64,000 nt of DNA from NCBI RefSeq assembly GCF_041146795.1, contig NC_135172.1, positions 40,013,123-40,077,122 of the forward strand, given 5' to 3'. Position 1 is the first letter of the stretch; each line of letters starts with the position of its first letter. The position numbers and the translations under genes are program-made. A model generated the notes under the pieces. The model was not told the DNA's origin. It saw nothing but the letters and a program-made list of their open reading frames with translations, and ran no database searches. This DNA comes from Maylandia zebra (taxonomy: Eukaryota > Chordata > Actinopteri > Cichliformes > Cichlidae). Shown one piece after another: positions 22,380 to 34,400 of this stretch.

Positions 22380-23467
22380 TGAGGGGCCGTACAAGCCAAA
22401 CTTCATTCTTTCACTCTCACACACATACATTCTTCATTCACACACATATACTTTCACTCTCACATAGTTTTATTTTAATTTTTATATTTAGATATTTTTA
22501 TTCTCATGTTTACACATATTTAACACACACATTGCAATATTGTGCTCTCTTATACATGTATTTTAATGTACATATTTACAAATTTGCACTCTAACATACA
22601 TGCATTTTCATTTATGCATTCCTACATTTTGCTCTCATTTACATGCATTCAATATGCATTTAATCTCACAAATAATATATGTATGTAAGAAGAGAATGCA
22701 TACATGTCTGAAGAAAATATATGTATGCAAGAGAATAATGTATGTGAATGAAAGAGTATAGTGGAAACAGAAGGAGTTTAATGGAAACGGAAGGCTGGGT
22801 GTCTGTACCGCTGTGATTGGCTGAGAAGCACGCGCGGGTCACTTTCAAGTGTCTGACAGCATGGAGGGGAGAGAAGAAACTCGAGTTCTTCAGCAAGCTA
22901 TCAGGGTGTTAAGAAATATTTTATCATCTCCTGAAACGGTCACATCGTTGTCCTCGTCACTTGATTGAGATGGGACGGGCTCAACTGCACCCAGTGTTAC
23001 CCACAGCACGGTGGAAAGTGAGATGAGGGAACTTTTTAGACCAGCTAACACCCGGGTAGCTTCAACGAGCCATGTAGCTACACGGAGTTCGACTGGCGTG
23101 GGGCAGTCTTTTATGGCGTTATTTTTGTGCCACTATTCTGAGCGCACATAAAAAAAATATTTGCAGGTGCAAGTGTTGCATTTTGAGCAGAAATTTATAT
23201 TGAGCGAAGAAAAGCTGAATTTGAGTGAACAAAATTCATTGCTGCGTGCAAAAAATGTATTTCAGTTTTTGCTATTATCCACACAGACACACACACACAC
23301 AATAGCAGCCTCTCTCGCTCTGTTTTTGTATTTGCGCTCTCAACATTCCTGCCCATGCGCGCTCAACTCTTTGTGTACACTTATCGAGAGTGAAAGTATA
23401 TGTGTGTGAAAGAAGAATGTATGTGTGTGAGAGTGAAAGAATGAATTTTGGCTTGTACGGCCCCTCA
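22380..23467. mobile_element. DNA transposon with ~80-bp terminal inverted repeats
   Basis: Starts TGAGGGGCCGTACAAGCC and ends with its exact complement GGCTTGTACGGCCCCTCA. The inverted repeats extend to about 22462 and 23385 with a few mismatches. Both flanks read TA (22378-22379, 23468-23469), consistent with a TA target duplication as in Tc1/mariner-like elements, though a two-base match is weak evidence. The interior is rich in ACACATAC-type simple sequence and holds a degraded ORF. Confidence 0.85.
22860..23110 (+). pseudogene. Degraded ORF within the TIR element
   Basis: From an ATG at 22860 the frame reads MEGREETRVLQQAIRVLRNI, reaches one stop after about 35 codons, then continues with ESEMRELFRPANTRVAS. 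The style (helical N-terminus, serine-rich linker) resembles uncharacterised transposon-encoded fish proteins, but I cannot name the family. Confidence 0.4.
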
Positions 23468-23469
23468 TA

Positions 23470-24142
23470 AGAACTCATAAGACATTTGTTATGCCAGAAA
23501 GAGTTGTATTTCTAGCCTGGTGTTCCTCACACAGTACAGAGGCACCGACTCAGATTATTCAGGGTTGTGTTTGCAGCCCTCTGTTCTCTTTAAACCTTTA
23601 CAGCTTTGCATAGAAAATATGAGCACTTTAATGTAGCAATGATGCAGTTTGAACCCAGCTATGTTTGCTATATATAGGCAATAACAGTGTGTACAAACGC
23701 GCACACTCGAACAACAGGAGGAATAAAACACATGGGCTGTGTCAGTGTGCTTTTGAGGCTTTAGTGGACTCTGGCAGCGAGCCAGTAGCCCGCACAGCCC
23801 GTCTCCACCTCGCTCATTCCTTCCATGCTTCCATGTAAACACATTTTCCTAAAAGAAATTATTTTTTCAGCTTTAACTCGCACCAAAATTCTTTTTTTTT
23901 CCTCTTACATATTCTCTCATGTGTGTATGTAGGCTTCTTTTTTTTTTAAACCAATTATTTATGAATGAAAAACTTTTAACCAATGAACTGGCTGTGTTTA
24001 AAATAAAGGAGTTGGTTTATAATAAGAAACATTACTGCTTTACTGTGATGTGTTCAATAATAAAACTTTAGCGCGTCTATGAGTGAGAGTCCGTTTTTAA
24101 TTTTTTTCAAAGAAGGCTTCGGTGCAATGCCCTCTCACAGTA

Positions 24143-24197
<55 letters not shown>

Positions 24198-24808
24198 ATT
24201 AATGTGGCTCTCAGATGTGTTCACTTCCCAATGTTTGGGGCTGAAATTCAGGCTACTCAACCACTGAAGACGGGGGACAACATCTGTCCACCATCTTCAT
24301 CAGTGCTGCCGAGTGTTATGGTGAGACCCCTTTCACCTCTTTGACTCTTCATCCTTCATGCCCCTTGCCTCTTATTACCCCCCCTTTTGCACCAAGACCC
24401 AGGCCCTCAGATGCTACTGCTCCTTTCTTATGTTTTGGGGGGTTTTTTAAACTCTAACCTTTTTTTGCTTTTTTAAAGAGGCATATAGTTTCTTTGCACT
24501 TTGCTCAGGTTTCATTAATACAAACATATCCTTCTGTTTTCTTTTCATTGTGCTTAATTTCTTCCTGCACATTATGAATGCACGTTTTTATCAGATTCTT
24601 CTCAGGTGACTTTTAAATGTATGCAAACGTGGCTCCTCCCCCATCTTCCTTGTGCTACAGTCCTGCAAATATTTATTTATACAAAAAAGAGAATTAGATG
24701 TGATTTATTTGTATTTTACAATTAAAAGACCTGCAAGCAGCATCTGCATGTTTCCTTTTGAAGCAGTTGGCGACTCAGTTTTTCACCAGCCTCTGATGTC
24801 TCTCTACA
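23470..24808. other. Upstream of the choline-transporter-like start; no gene seen
   Basis: Likely 5' intron. Contains the CA microsatellite at 24147-24195 and pyrimidine-rich runs, ending in the CTCTACAG acceptor. Confidence 0.4.
24147..24195. repeat. (CA)n microsatellite
   Basis: About 24 uninterrupted CA units. Confidence 0.97.
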
Positions 24809-24828
24809 GGACACAAAAGTAGTTCAAG

Positions 24829-27800
24829 ATGGCTCTCAATATACCAGGCCTGGTGGTGATGGCGCTGTTTTACCTGCTCATCTTGGGCACGGGGATCTGG
24901 GCATCCTTGCGTTCCAAAAAGGAGGAGAAAAAATGCACAGGAGACGGCATGGAGATAACTCTACTGGCTGGACGCAATATCAACTTACTAGTTGGTATCT
25001 TCACACTTACTGGTAAGGCAGTCAGATGGTGTGAATATATATACACTAATATATATACACTGAGTCTTTTGTATAGTGCACTAAATTTTGATCTTTGAAA
25101 GTGGTACATGAATAAGACAAGTGAGTTGTTTTTCTTCGTCCGCAGCTACATGGGTTGGTGGAGGCTTCATCCTGGGTATAGCTGAAGCAACATACAACCC
25201 AACACTAGGCGCAGTTTGGGCACTCATGCCTGTGCCCTATGTCCTGACCTTCTTCTTAGGTGAGTGGAACCCACTTATGAAACAAGAACAAAGAGAGCCA
25301 CAGCAGGACGTGTGCAATGCAAGTACAAAGCACTCAAAGCATGCTCTGGGTCGATTAGAATAGAAGCGTGTCCGTTTAGTCATGCAGGTATTTTTTACAT
25401 GATTTTAGTTCAGGCTTCATTTGATTGGATGCAACTGTGCAGGTCGGATTGGTGCTTGTTATCCTCACATTCCAGGGGTGGACTTTTAAATAGAAACAAA
25501 AAGTTGATGTCAGCTTTAATGAGCCTAACAACACAGCTTAGCCCCCTCCAGTGTTTGGAAGAAGAAAGTTCAACATTTGTATGCTTCATTTTACACCCAG
25601 GAGGAGCTAATGAAGGTCCTGTGGTACAATGACCTTTGGGTACGAGAGGTGCTATTGTTAGAGGAAGTCAGTCTAAACTGAAATCTATGAGAGAACTATG
25701 GAAATATGATAGAGATGTGAGCAGCTATAGGTTTAGTATTTTAACCATAATCACCTTAAGTTATCCACAGTGTGTAAAATGCATTAATAAAATGAGTGTC
25801 TGTCTGCAGCAGAAGTGTTACTGACCGCCGTCCGTGCAACTCCCTTTCCCGCAGACCCCGTTTGACTGCACCAATAAAAGTGTTGCTCGTGTTAAAAATA
25901 GTACTGTAGTAAATCAGTTTAGGATTTTAACTGGAGGCAACAGGTGCAAACAGATGAGTTTACCCCTAAGCTTGGGTTGCCTTCTTGTGAATTCACCAAA
26001 TTGACAAACTCAGCAGGGCATCCGGCATCCATAAACATTTGTGACATGTTCAGTCATCGGCACTCGGGCACCTCTTTCACAATAGCCCACAGATCGTGAG
26101 AGTAATGTGAACTGGAGCCTCTTATCAGGAAATACAACATGCCTCATTGTTGGCCTTATGGCCCCATGGGTTTGTCTGAAGGTGTTTATTATGCTATCTG
26201 GAGGGAGAAATTGTTTTTTTCTATTGTTCAAAAGCGTTCATTCTTTCACTCGGCCACTAAATCGCTTCCTTTCTCTCTCGTTAATGAAAGATATATGTAA
26301 ACGATGTATCCTAAACTTGACAACATTTTCAAGGAGGTAATCAGATGTGTTGCTAAATCCCTTTCCTCCTCCTGCAGGTGGCTTTTTCTTTGCCAAGCCA
26401 ATGAGAGAGAACAAGTATGTGACAATGATGGATCCTTTCCAAAAGAAGTATGGGAATGTCCTTGCAAGTGCACTGATCTTTCCTGCACTGGTTGCAGACG
26501 TGCTGTGGGTGGCACGCACACTTGTCAGCCTGGGTAAGTTACTTCACACTTTATAAAAGGTCTGGCAACATAATGTGTACGCACATAATTGTGCAACCAA
26601 TAGAGTATATGGTAAAAAAAGAAAAAACAGCAGGATACTGATAGTGGATGGTTTTTTGGCAAACAGCTTGAATGCTGTAAATAATTCAGAGGAAGGAAGC
26701 AGGTGAAGAAAACAATGCTATAAGAAAACTGCAAACAAAAGTTGTCAGTGAACAGCCAACTTTGTAAACAGTCGCTGGCTTGTAACTTCTTCACCAGCTG
26801 TTAACGTAGCTTAAAGAAGTTTAAAGAATGGGTGAAAAACACAAAAAACACACAAACAATAGAATTATAAGGTACACTACTTTGGGTAGAGTAATCTTAT
26901 CACTTTGTCCTGCTCTTGGTTCGATTTTGAGGTTCGCAATTGTTTTAAAGTTAACAGAAGACGATACGTTAGCATCTCAAAAAAACAAGTTGATAAGCTT
27001 TGCATTTTTAAAACAACTATTCCTTTTTTAGAAGGACCAGCTATTTATACCCTGCAAGATCTGAACAGAGCATTTCTCAGTTTATTTATGCTACTTTAGC
27101 ACCAGCATGCATGCTAGTTATAATCTAGTTAGCTATACAACTCAGTTTAAAGTCAGACTAACTCGTTTAGCTTGAATAATTAGCTACAACAGGTATCTGC
27201 TAGCAACATTTGTAAACATCCTGATTGCTGGCTGTAAATAAAGCCTTGTCTAAAATGAAGGATTAATAGCCTAAAAAATGTAAACACCAGTGTTGCTAAT
27301 AGTCCGTGTCAAAAAGACGAAAAAAACGAAACGATGTAGAGCGAACCAAGTACGCTGCTCTCGTGCACGGCTGTGAGGTCATCCTAGCGGCTCTGCAAAG
27401 ACAAATGTTGTCCCTTATTATAGGCACAATGAGGATGAGTGACTAAAAATAATTGCAGCTCTGGGTTATTGTTGTTACATAGTGTTCACCTGACTTATTT
27501 GAAGATTAATGTGGATCTTTGTATTATCACTCATGTTTAGGTAACAATTCTATTTCTATCAGTCATATGATCTAAAATCTCACCACTCCTGCTGGTAGGG
27601 TCTCTTTGTTTGTTTGTTTGTTTTTAAAGAGTAAAAGTTCACATACAAGGTTTGATGATGGATTGAATTTACTTTGAAATGTTCGTAAAGTAATGGGAAT
27701 GGTGTGACTTATTTAACCTGCTTGTTTGGTAACATTGTTAACACTGTTTTGATGGTGTCGTGTGTATGTGTGTGTGGTACGTGCTGAGATGGTGAACGCA

Positions 27801-28443
27801 AGTGTGTATGTGCATGGGTGTTTGCGAAGAGGCAAAAGTGTGTGCGTGTTTGCGCGCCTTTGTGTGTGTATAATGTTTTCCTTTGTGTTTTTTAATGTTG
27901 TTTTCTTTTCCAGTGTTATTTGAAAAGGGGGGTTAGACATCGAGCAGCCTTTTGATTGTGAAAGGTGATCAATTATTCCAATCAGATTGCTGTTTCATTA
28001 GAGACATTTTCCAAAGTTTGTGCCAGTTGTTACTAACGGGTAAATGTTACATGCTGAATTAAAGTTTAATGCCTGTGTGTAGTTTAAAGATTTAAAGAGA
28101 AGCAGTGAAATCTAATGAGATTTGTTTGAGTCACTTTAAGCTGTGCCAGTGCTCCATAAAAGGACTGGTGGGGAGGCGGGAATGCTCCTGGGACTCTTTT
28201 TTTTTTTTCAAACCTACAAACTGATATAGAATCAGGGGACACCCCTCCTTAACATGTCAGTGTAACAACGTCCACCAGTGTTTTTTTGGAAATGTTATGC
28301 AAACCTCCCTGATGTGCACGCATCACATGCGCACACACAAACACCTGATATTGCTGAGGGCAATGTTGCTGAGTGACTGTATGTGTGTATGTATAGCATA
28401 AACCGAGCTGCTTTATGCTTGAGCGTGTGCCTCTTTGTGTGTG

Positions 28444-28475
<32 letters not shown>

Positions 28476-31400
28476 TGCGTGCGTGTGTGTGTGTGTGTGT
28501 GGGTGGGTACTTAACTAAAAAAAAATGCTTTCGATGTGCTGTCACTTAGCAGTGGAGTATCAACGGCACTGTCACGGTCCAATTTCTGCCAAGAAGAAAT
28601 GTGGAACAGGACAGTTTGGAAGGGGGGGGTGCCTGTGTGTGTGTGTGCGTGTGTGCGTGTGTGCATGCACACATGTTTGAGGTTTGTAAGTGGGACAAGG
28701 ATCTAATAACAACCTGGGGGGTGTTTGGGATGCTCTTTGCCCCTGTCCATCCCTGGTGCTGTTCATTAAGCCCCAGAGGCCCCTGGTTCTCATTCCACCT
28801 TTCCTATTCCTAAATTTAGCATTGAGGGGAAAGGCACAGTTCAGCACAGAACGCATAAGAGCTCTGATACTATATCTGGAAAACAGGCCATCCAGGAATT
28901 ATTTACGATGCAGTGACTGTGCTGCATCATGTCCCACCCATCACAGAAGTGTCAGACAGTTTCAGAGTTAACGCTAAAACGTTAAATGAAGCCTAAGTGC
29001 AAAATAAAATGAACACCTGTATAACAAACCTTCCTTTGCAGGGCCACAAGGTCTTAGATAGTTGACACCTAGTCCAGTCGTTTACATTTTCCAATAAGAA
29101 CCTGATAAAGTCAGAGAAATGGATCATATTACAATAAAATACACAAACAGGGTTAAAGGTCAATCTAAAGCGTTCATGTCTCAGTTCATAATGATGCAAA
29201 GCTAGTGGGGAAGTTGAGAAGGGGTGGTAAAGAAGGGGTGGTCAGGTAGCTGTAATGTGGGTGGGGTGAAAGGTCAGTGGGGTGGATGGTGCCGATCTGA
29301 CACTTCTCTGTTTAAGGGCATTGTTGTGGTGTGGCTGCAGGCTGCGGCTGGGGGGACCCTGGCAATGTGGCAGAAGAGACGGTGAAGGTAGTGATGTTTT
29401 TGCTTGTCTTGTTTGAGTAACAAGATCTCTCTCTTTTTTTTTTTACTCACCTATTTAAATGTACTTGTTTCATTCCTTTTTTTTACACTTGTTTCACACT
29501 AGAACACACTTCTCCACACCTCTGTCTTTAATGTTTTTCTTTTAAATGAAACATCAATATTGCAAAGGGTGCTAACTCGCCCAAACAAGAGGGTGAACCT
29601 GAATATAGTGGAGTCACAATCAATAGGCTGCTTTCTTTTGTGTTCCTCTATGGTTTTTGTTAGTTTTGTCATCATCACTTTTATGTTGTAGCGTTGCTTA
29701 ACATAAGGTTTAAACCAAAGTCACCCATGCTTAAGCGTAACTGAGTTAAACGGCTACACATGTAATGTTGCTCTTATGAGTAATGTGTTAATACTGCATC
29801 TCTATATGTGAACAGTATAACCAGACAATGTTTCTCATTAGAACTTAAAATAAGAGTGGATGTGGTGTGTGAGAGAGCGTATTTAGAGACTGAGAACCTA
29901 AAACCATCTAATTAAACAACGAAAGTGAGAAGCTGCATGTAAACATAGATACACTCATCTGCACCCGAGTGTCCGTCAGTCCTCCGATGCTCATCGCTCT
30001 GCTCTGTTGTTCCAGGCGGAACCATGAGCGTGATCCTGGACCTGCCCTATGTCTACTCCATCATCATCTCCTCAGTGGTGGCCATAATCTACACACTGCT
30101 GGGGGGGCTCTACTCTGTGGCTTACACAGACGTCATCCAGCTGATCCTCATCTTCATCAGCTTAGTGCGTAACCGTCTACTGATATGGCAACGCAGGGGC
30201 TCCCGCTGAGAGACAAATATTATTTAAGCATGTATCCTATCAGGTTACTCGCTCTGCTGCATGAAAGAATATAGAAGGATAAGATTTCAATATAGAGTCA
30301 ACAGGTAGCTTATTAACAATGCAAACTGGTGCTATTAAACCAGGCTCTGGTTTCAGTAGCTTATTTGAAATTTCCATCACTCAGTTTTCAAAATGGCTGC
30401 CATCCACATAAGCAAATAAGATTGTTGATGTTACAGCTGTCAACTGCTAAAAGGCTGCTATGTAGGCGCGTTCATGTACCACCGTTGGGAAGCCCCATGT
30501 TTGTCAAGGCTCTGTCTGCACGCTAAGACTCCACGTCACACCCCCAAAAGTTGTTATTCTCTACCTTTGCAATGGTAGATCTCCACATTTGTTCAACGGC
30601 AACTTAAGGACAACTGGCAGCCCTCGTGGCACCAGCATGCTAGTTGTTAGTCGAGCAATTCTACAGCTGGAAATGAGCAAAAAATGGACCTGAAACCTTT
30701 TCCCTAAATGCTGATTAAGCTTAAAAGTTTAGAAACTGATGAGTAGGCTTCCGTCACGAGTCATTTAATATCTGTTCTTTGATCTTAATATCACATAATC
30801 TTCTGCTGCCGGTGGTGTTTTCAGAGGTTACAGAATTTTCCATTCTACAAAGAACTTCGGGTCTTTCAATTCAATTCAATTCAATTTTATTTATATAGCG
30901 CCAAATCACAACAAAAGTCGCCTCAAGGCGCTTCATAGATACAGAGAAAAACCCAACAATCATATGACCCCCTATGAGCAAGCACTTTGGCGACAGTGGG
31001 AAGGAAAAACTCCCTTTTAACAGGAAGAAACCTCCGGCAGAACCAGGCTCAGGGAGGGGCGGCCATCTGCTGCGACCGGTTGGGGTGAGAGAAGGAAGAC
31101 AGGATAAAAGACATGCTGTGGAAGAGAGACAGAGGTTAACAACAGATATGATTCAATGCAGAGAGGTCTATTAATACATAGTGAGTGAGAAAGGTGACTG
31201 GAAAGGAAAAACTCAATGCATCATGGGAATCCCCCGGCAGCCTACGTCTATTGCAGCATAACTAAGGGAGGATTCAGGATCACCTGGTCCAGCCCTAACT
31301 ATATGCTTTAGCAAAAAGGAAAGTTTTAAGCCTAATCTTGAAAGTAGAGATAGTGTCTGTCTCCCGAATCCAAACTGGAAGCTGGTTCCACAGAAGAGGG

Positions 31401-34400
31401 GCCTGAAAACTGAAGGCTCTGCCTCCCATTCTACTTTTAAATACTCTAGGAACAACAAGTAGGCCTGCAGAGCGAGAGCGAAGTGCTCTAATAGGGTGAT
31501 ATGGTACTACAAGGTCATTAAGATAACATGGGGCCTGATTATTTAAGACCTTGTATGTGAGGAGCAGGATTTTGAATTCAATTCTGGATTTAACAGGAAG
31601 CCAATGAAGTGAAGCCAAAACAGGAGACATATGCTCTCTCTTTCTAGTCCCTGTCAGTACTCTTGCTGCAGCATTTTGGATTAGCTGAAGGCTTTTCAGT
31701 GAGTTTTTTGGACATCCTGATAATAATGAATTACAGTAGTCCAGCCTGGAAGTAATAAATGCATGAACTAGTTTTTCAGCGTCACTCTGAGACAGGATAT
31801 TTCTAATTTTAGAGATGTTGCGCAAATGGAAGAAAGCAGTCTTACATATTTGTTTAATATGTGCATTGAAGGACATGTCCTGGTCAAAAATGACTCCAAG
31901 GTTCCTCACAGTGTTACTGGAGGCCAAGGTAATGCCATCCAGAGTAAGAATCTGGTTAGATACCATATTTCTAAGATTTTCAGGGCCGAGTACAATAACC
32001 TCAGTTTGATCTGAATTAAGAAGCAGAAAGTTAGCGGCCATCCAGGTCTTTATGTCTTTAAGATATTCCTGCAGTTTAACTAATTGGTGTGTGTTATCTG
32101 GCTTCATGGACAGATAGAGCTGGGTGTCATCGGCATAGCAGTGAAAATGTATGCTATGTCTTCTAATGATACTGCCTAAGGGAAGCATGTATAATGTAAA
32201 CAGAATTGGTCCTAGCACTGAACCCTGTGGAACTCCATAATTAACCTCAGTGTGTGAAGAGGACTCTCCATTTACATGCACAAATTGGAGTCTATTAGAT
32301 AGATATGATACAAACCACTGCAGTGCAGTACCTGTAATACCTACAGCATGTTCTAATCGCTCTAATAGGATATTATGGTCGACAGTATCGAATGCTGCAC
32401 TAAGGTCTAGCAGGACAAGCACAGAGATGAGTCCACTGTCAGAGGCCATAAGAAGATCATTTGTAACCTTCACTAAAGCTGTTTCTGTGCTGTGATGAGC
32501 TCTGAAACCTGACTGAAACTCTTCAAATAAACCATTCCTCTGCAGATGATCTGTTAGCTGTTTGACAACTACTCTTTCAAGGATTTTTGATATGAAAGGA
32601 AGGTTGGAGATTGGATTATAATTAGCTAAGACTGCTGGGTCTAGAGATGGCTTTTTGAGTAAAGGTTTAACTACAGCCAGCTTGAAGGCCTGTGGTACAT
32701 TATTAGAGATAGGTTGATCATATTTAAGATCGAAGAATTAATTAATGGCAGGACTTCTTTGAGCAGTTTTGTAGGAATGGGGTCTAAAAGACACGTTGAA
32801 GGTTTGGAGGAAGTAATTATTGAAGTTAACTCAGAAAGATCAATTGGAGAAAAAGAGTCTAACTTAACATCAATGGTACTAACAGTAGCTGTAGATGATA
32901 TTACATCTGTGGGATGGTTACTGGTAATTTTTTCTCTAATGGTAAAAATTTTATTTGTGAAGAAGTTCATGAAGTCATTACTAGTTAACGTTAAAGGGAT
33001 GGTTGGCTCAAAAGAGCTTTGACTTTTTGTCAGCCTGGCTACAGTGCTGAAGAGAAACCTGGGGTTGTTCTTATTTTCTTCAATCAGTGATGAATAATAA
33101 GATGTTCTGGCTTTCTTATAAAGCAGCAAACTTTTTCTCCAGGCTAAATGATGATCCTCTAAATTTGTGACACGCCATTTCCTCTCCAGATTACGAGTCA
33201 TCTGCTTTAGGGTACGTGTTTGAGAATTATACCACGGAGTCAAATACTTCTGATTAGAGACCTTAGTTTTCACAGGAGCTACAGTATCCAGGGTCTGTGT
33301 TGACTTAGACGTTAAACCATTTAAGTCTGCAGACAGAGAAGATTTTATGTGATTAAGAATGTCCAGAACAGCAAATGAATTGACTGTTTTTAGTTGACTG
33401 TATTTCACTCAGAATAAAAACAGTCAATAAAAAGTGTTGACGTCCTCAGTGTCTGATGAAAAATATCCCCTGCTGAGCTAATAATCAGATCATCTGTGTT
33501 CTTGCTTGTGTAAACAGTGGGTGTGCGTCCCTTTCATGATGACCAACCCTCACTCTGTGGACATCTCGCTGACTGCATACAACGCAACTTTCCAGGCTCC
33601 TTGGGTCGGCACCGTGGAGCTCGATGAGGCTGGCAAGTGGTTCGATGACTTCATGCTGCTGGTGAGTGTGAATGCCACACGTGGAAATGGTACTCAACAT
33701 TGTTTTTCAGCGAAGCAAACGAGTTAAATTAAACTTGGCCAAGAATAACAGCAGTGGCTTCACTGCAGGATTGATCTTGTCCTGTTTCACACTCCAAGCC
33801 GATTCCTGTCATCGTGTCTGAACTGTGTGTGTGTTTGTGCCAGGCTCTGGGCGGTTTGGCCTACCAGGCGTTCTACCAAAGGATCCTGTCCTCCTCATCT
33901 TACACCCAGGCTCAAGTGACCTGCTTCGCCTCTTCGGCCTGCTGCCTGGTGCTCGGTATCCCCTCAGTCCTGATCGGGGCCGTGGCTGCATCTACAGGTA
34001 AAGCCTCTAAACTTGCACCTGTGGAAAATTCCTTCATCAGCTTTTCGCCTTAGCACATATTTCTTACTGATATGATTGTGTCCATCCCCTTAATGTGGAA
34101 ATTTGATCTCGCCTGCTTCCTGCTAGATTGGAACTCAACCTCTTATGGATTGCCCACCCCGTACGAGCGCGACCAGGCAGGATCCATCCTCCCCATCGCT
34201 CTGCAGTACCTCACACCCCCCTACGTCTCTGTCATTGGCATTGGGGCTGTAGCTGCCGCTGTCATGTCCTCCATGGACTCGGCCCTGCTATCCTCTGCCT
34301 CGTTGTTCTCCTCAAATATCTACAAGAACATCATCAGGAAGCAGGTGAGTGTTTTTAGCAGCACTAATCAGATTGTAAAAACAGCAGTGTGTTCTGCTCT

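Noticed and set aside
28249-28856. His/Thr-rich frames
   Set aside because: Translations of GT/CA repeats in intron 3.
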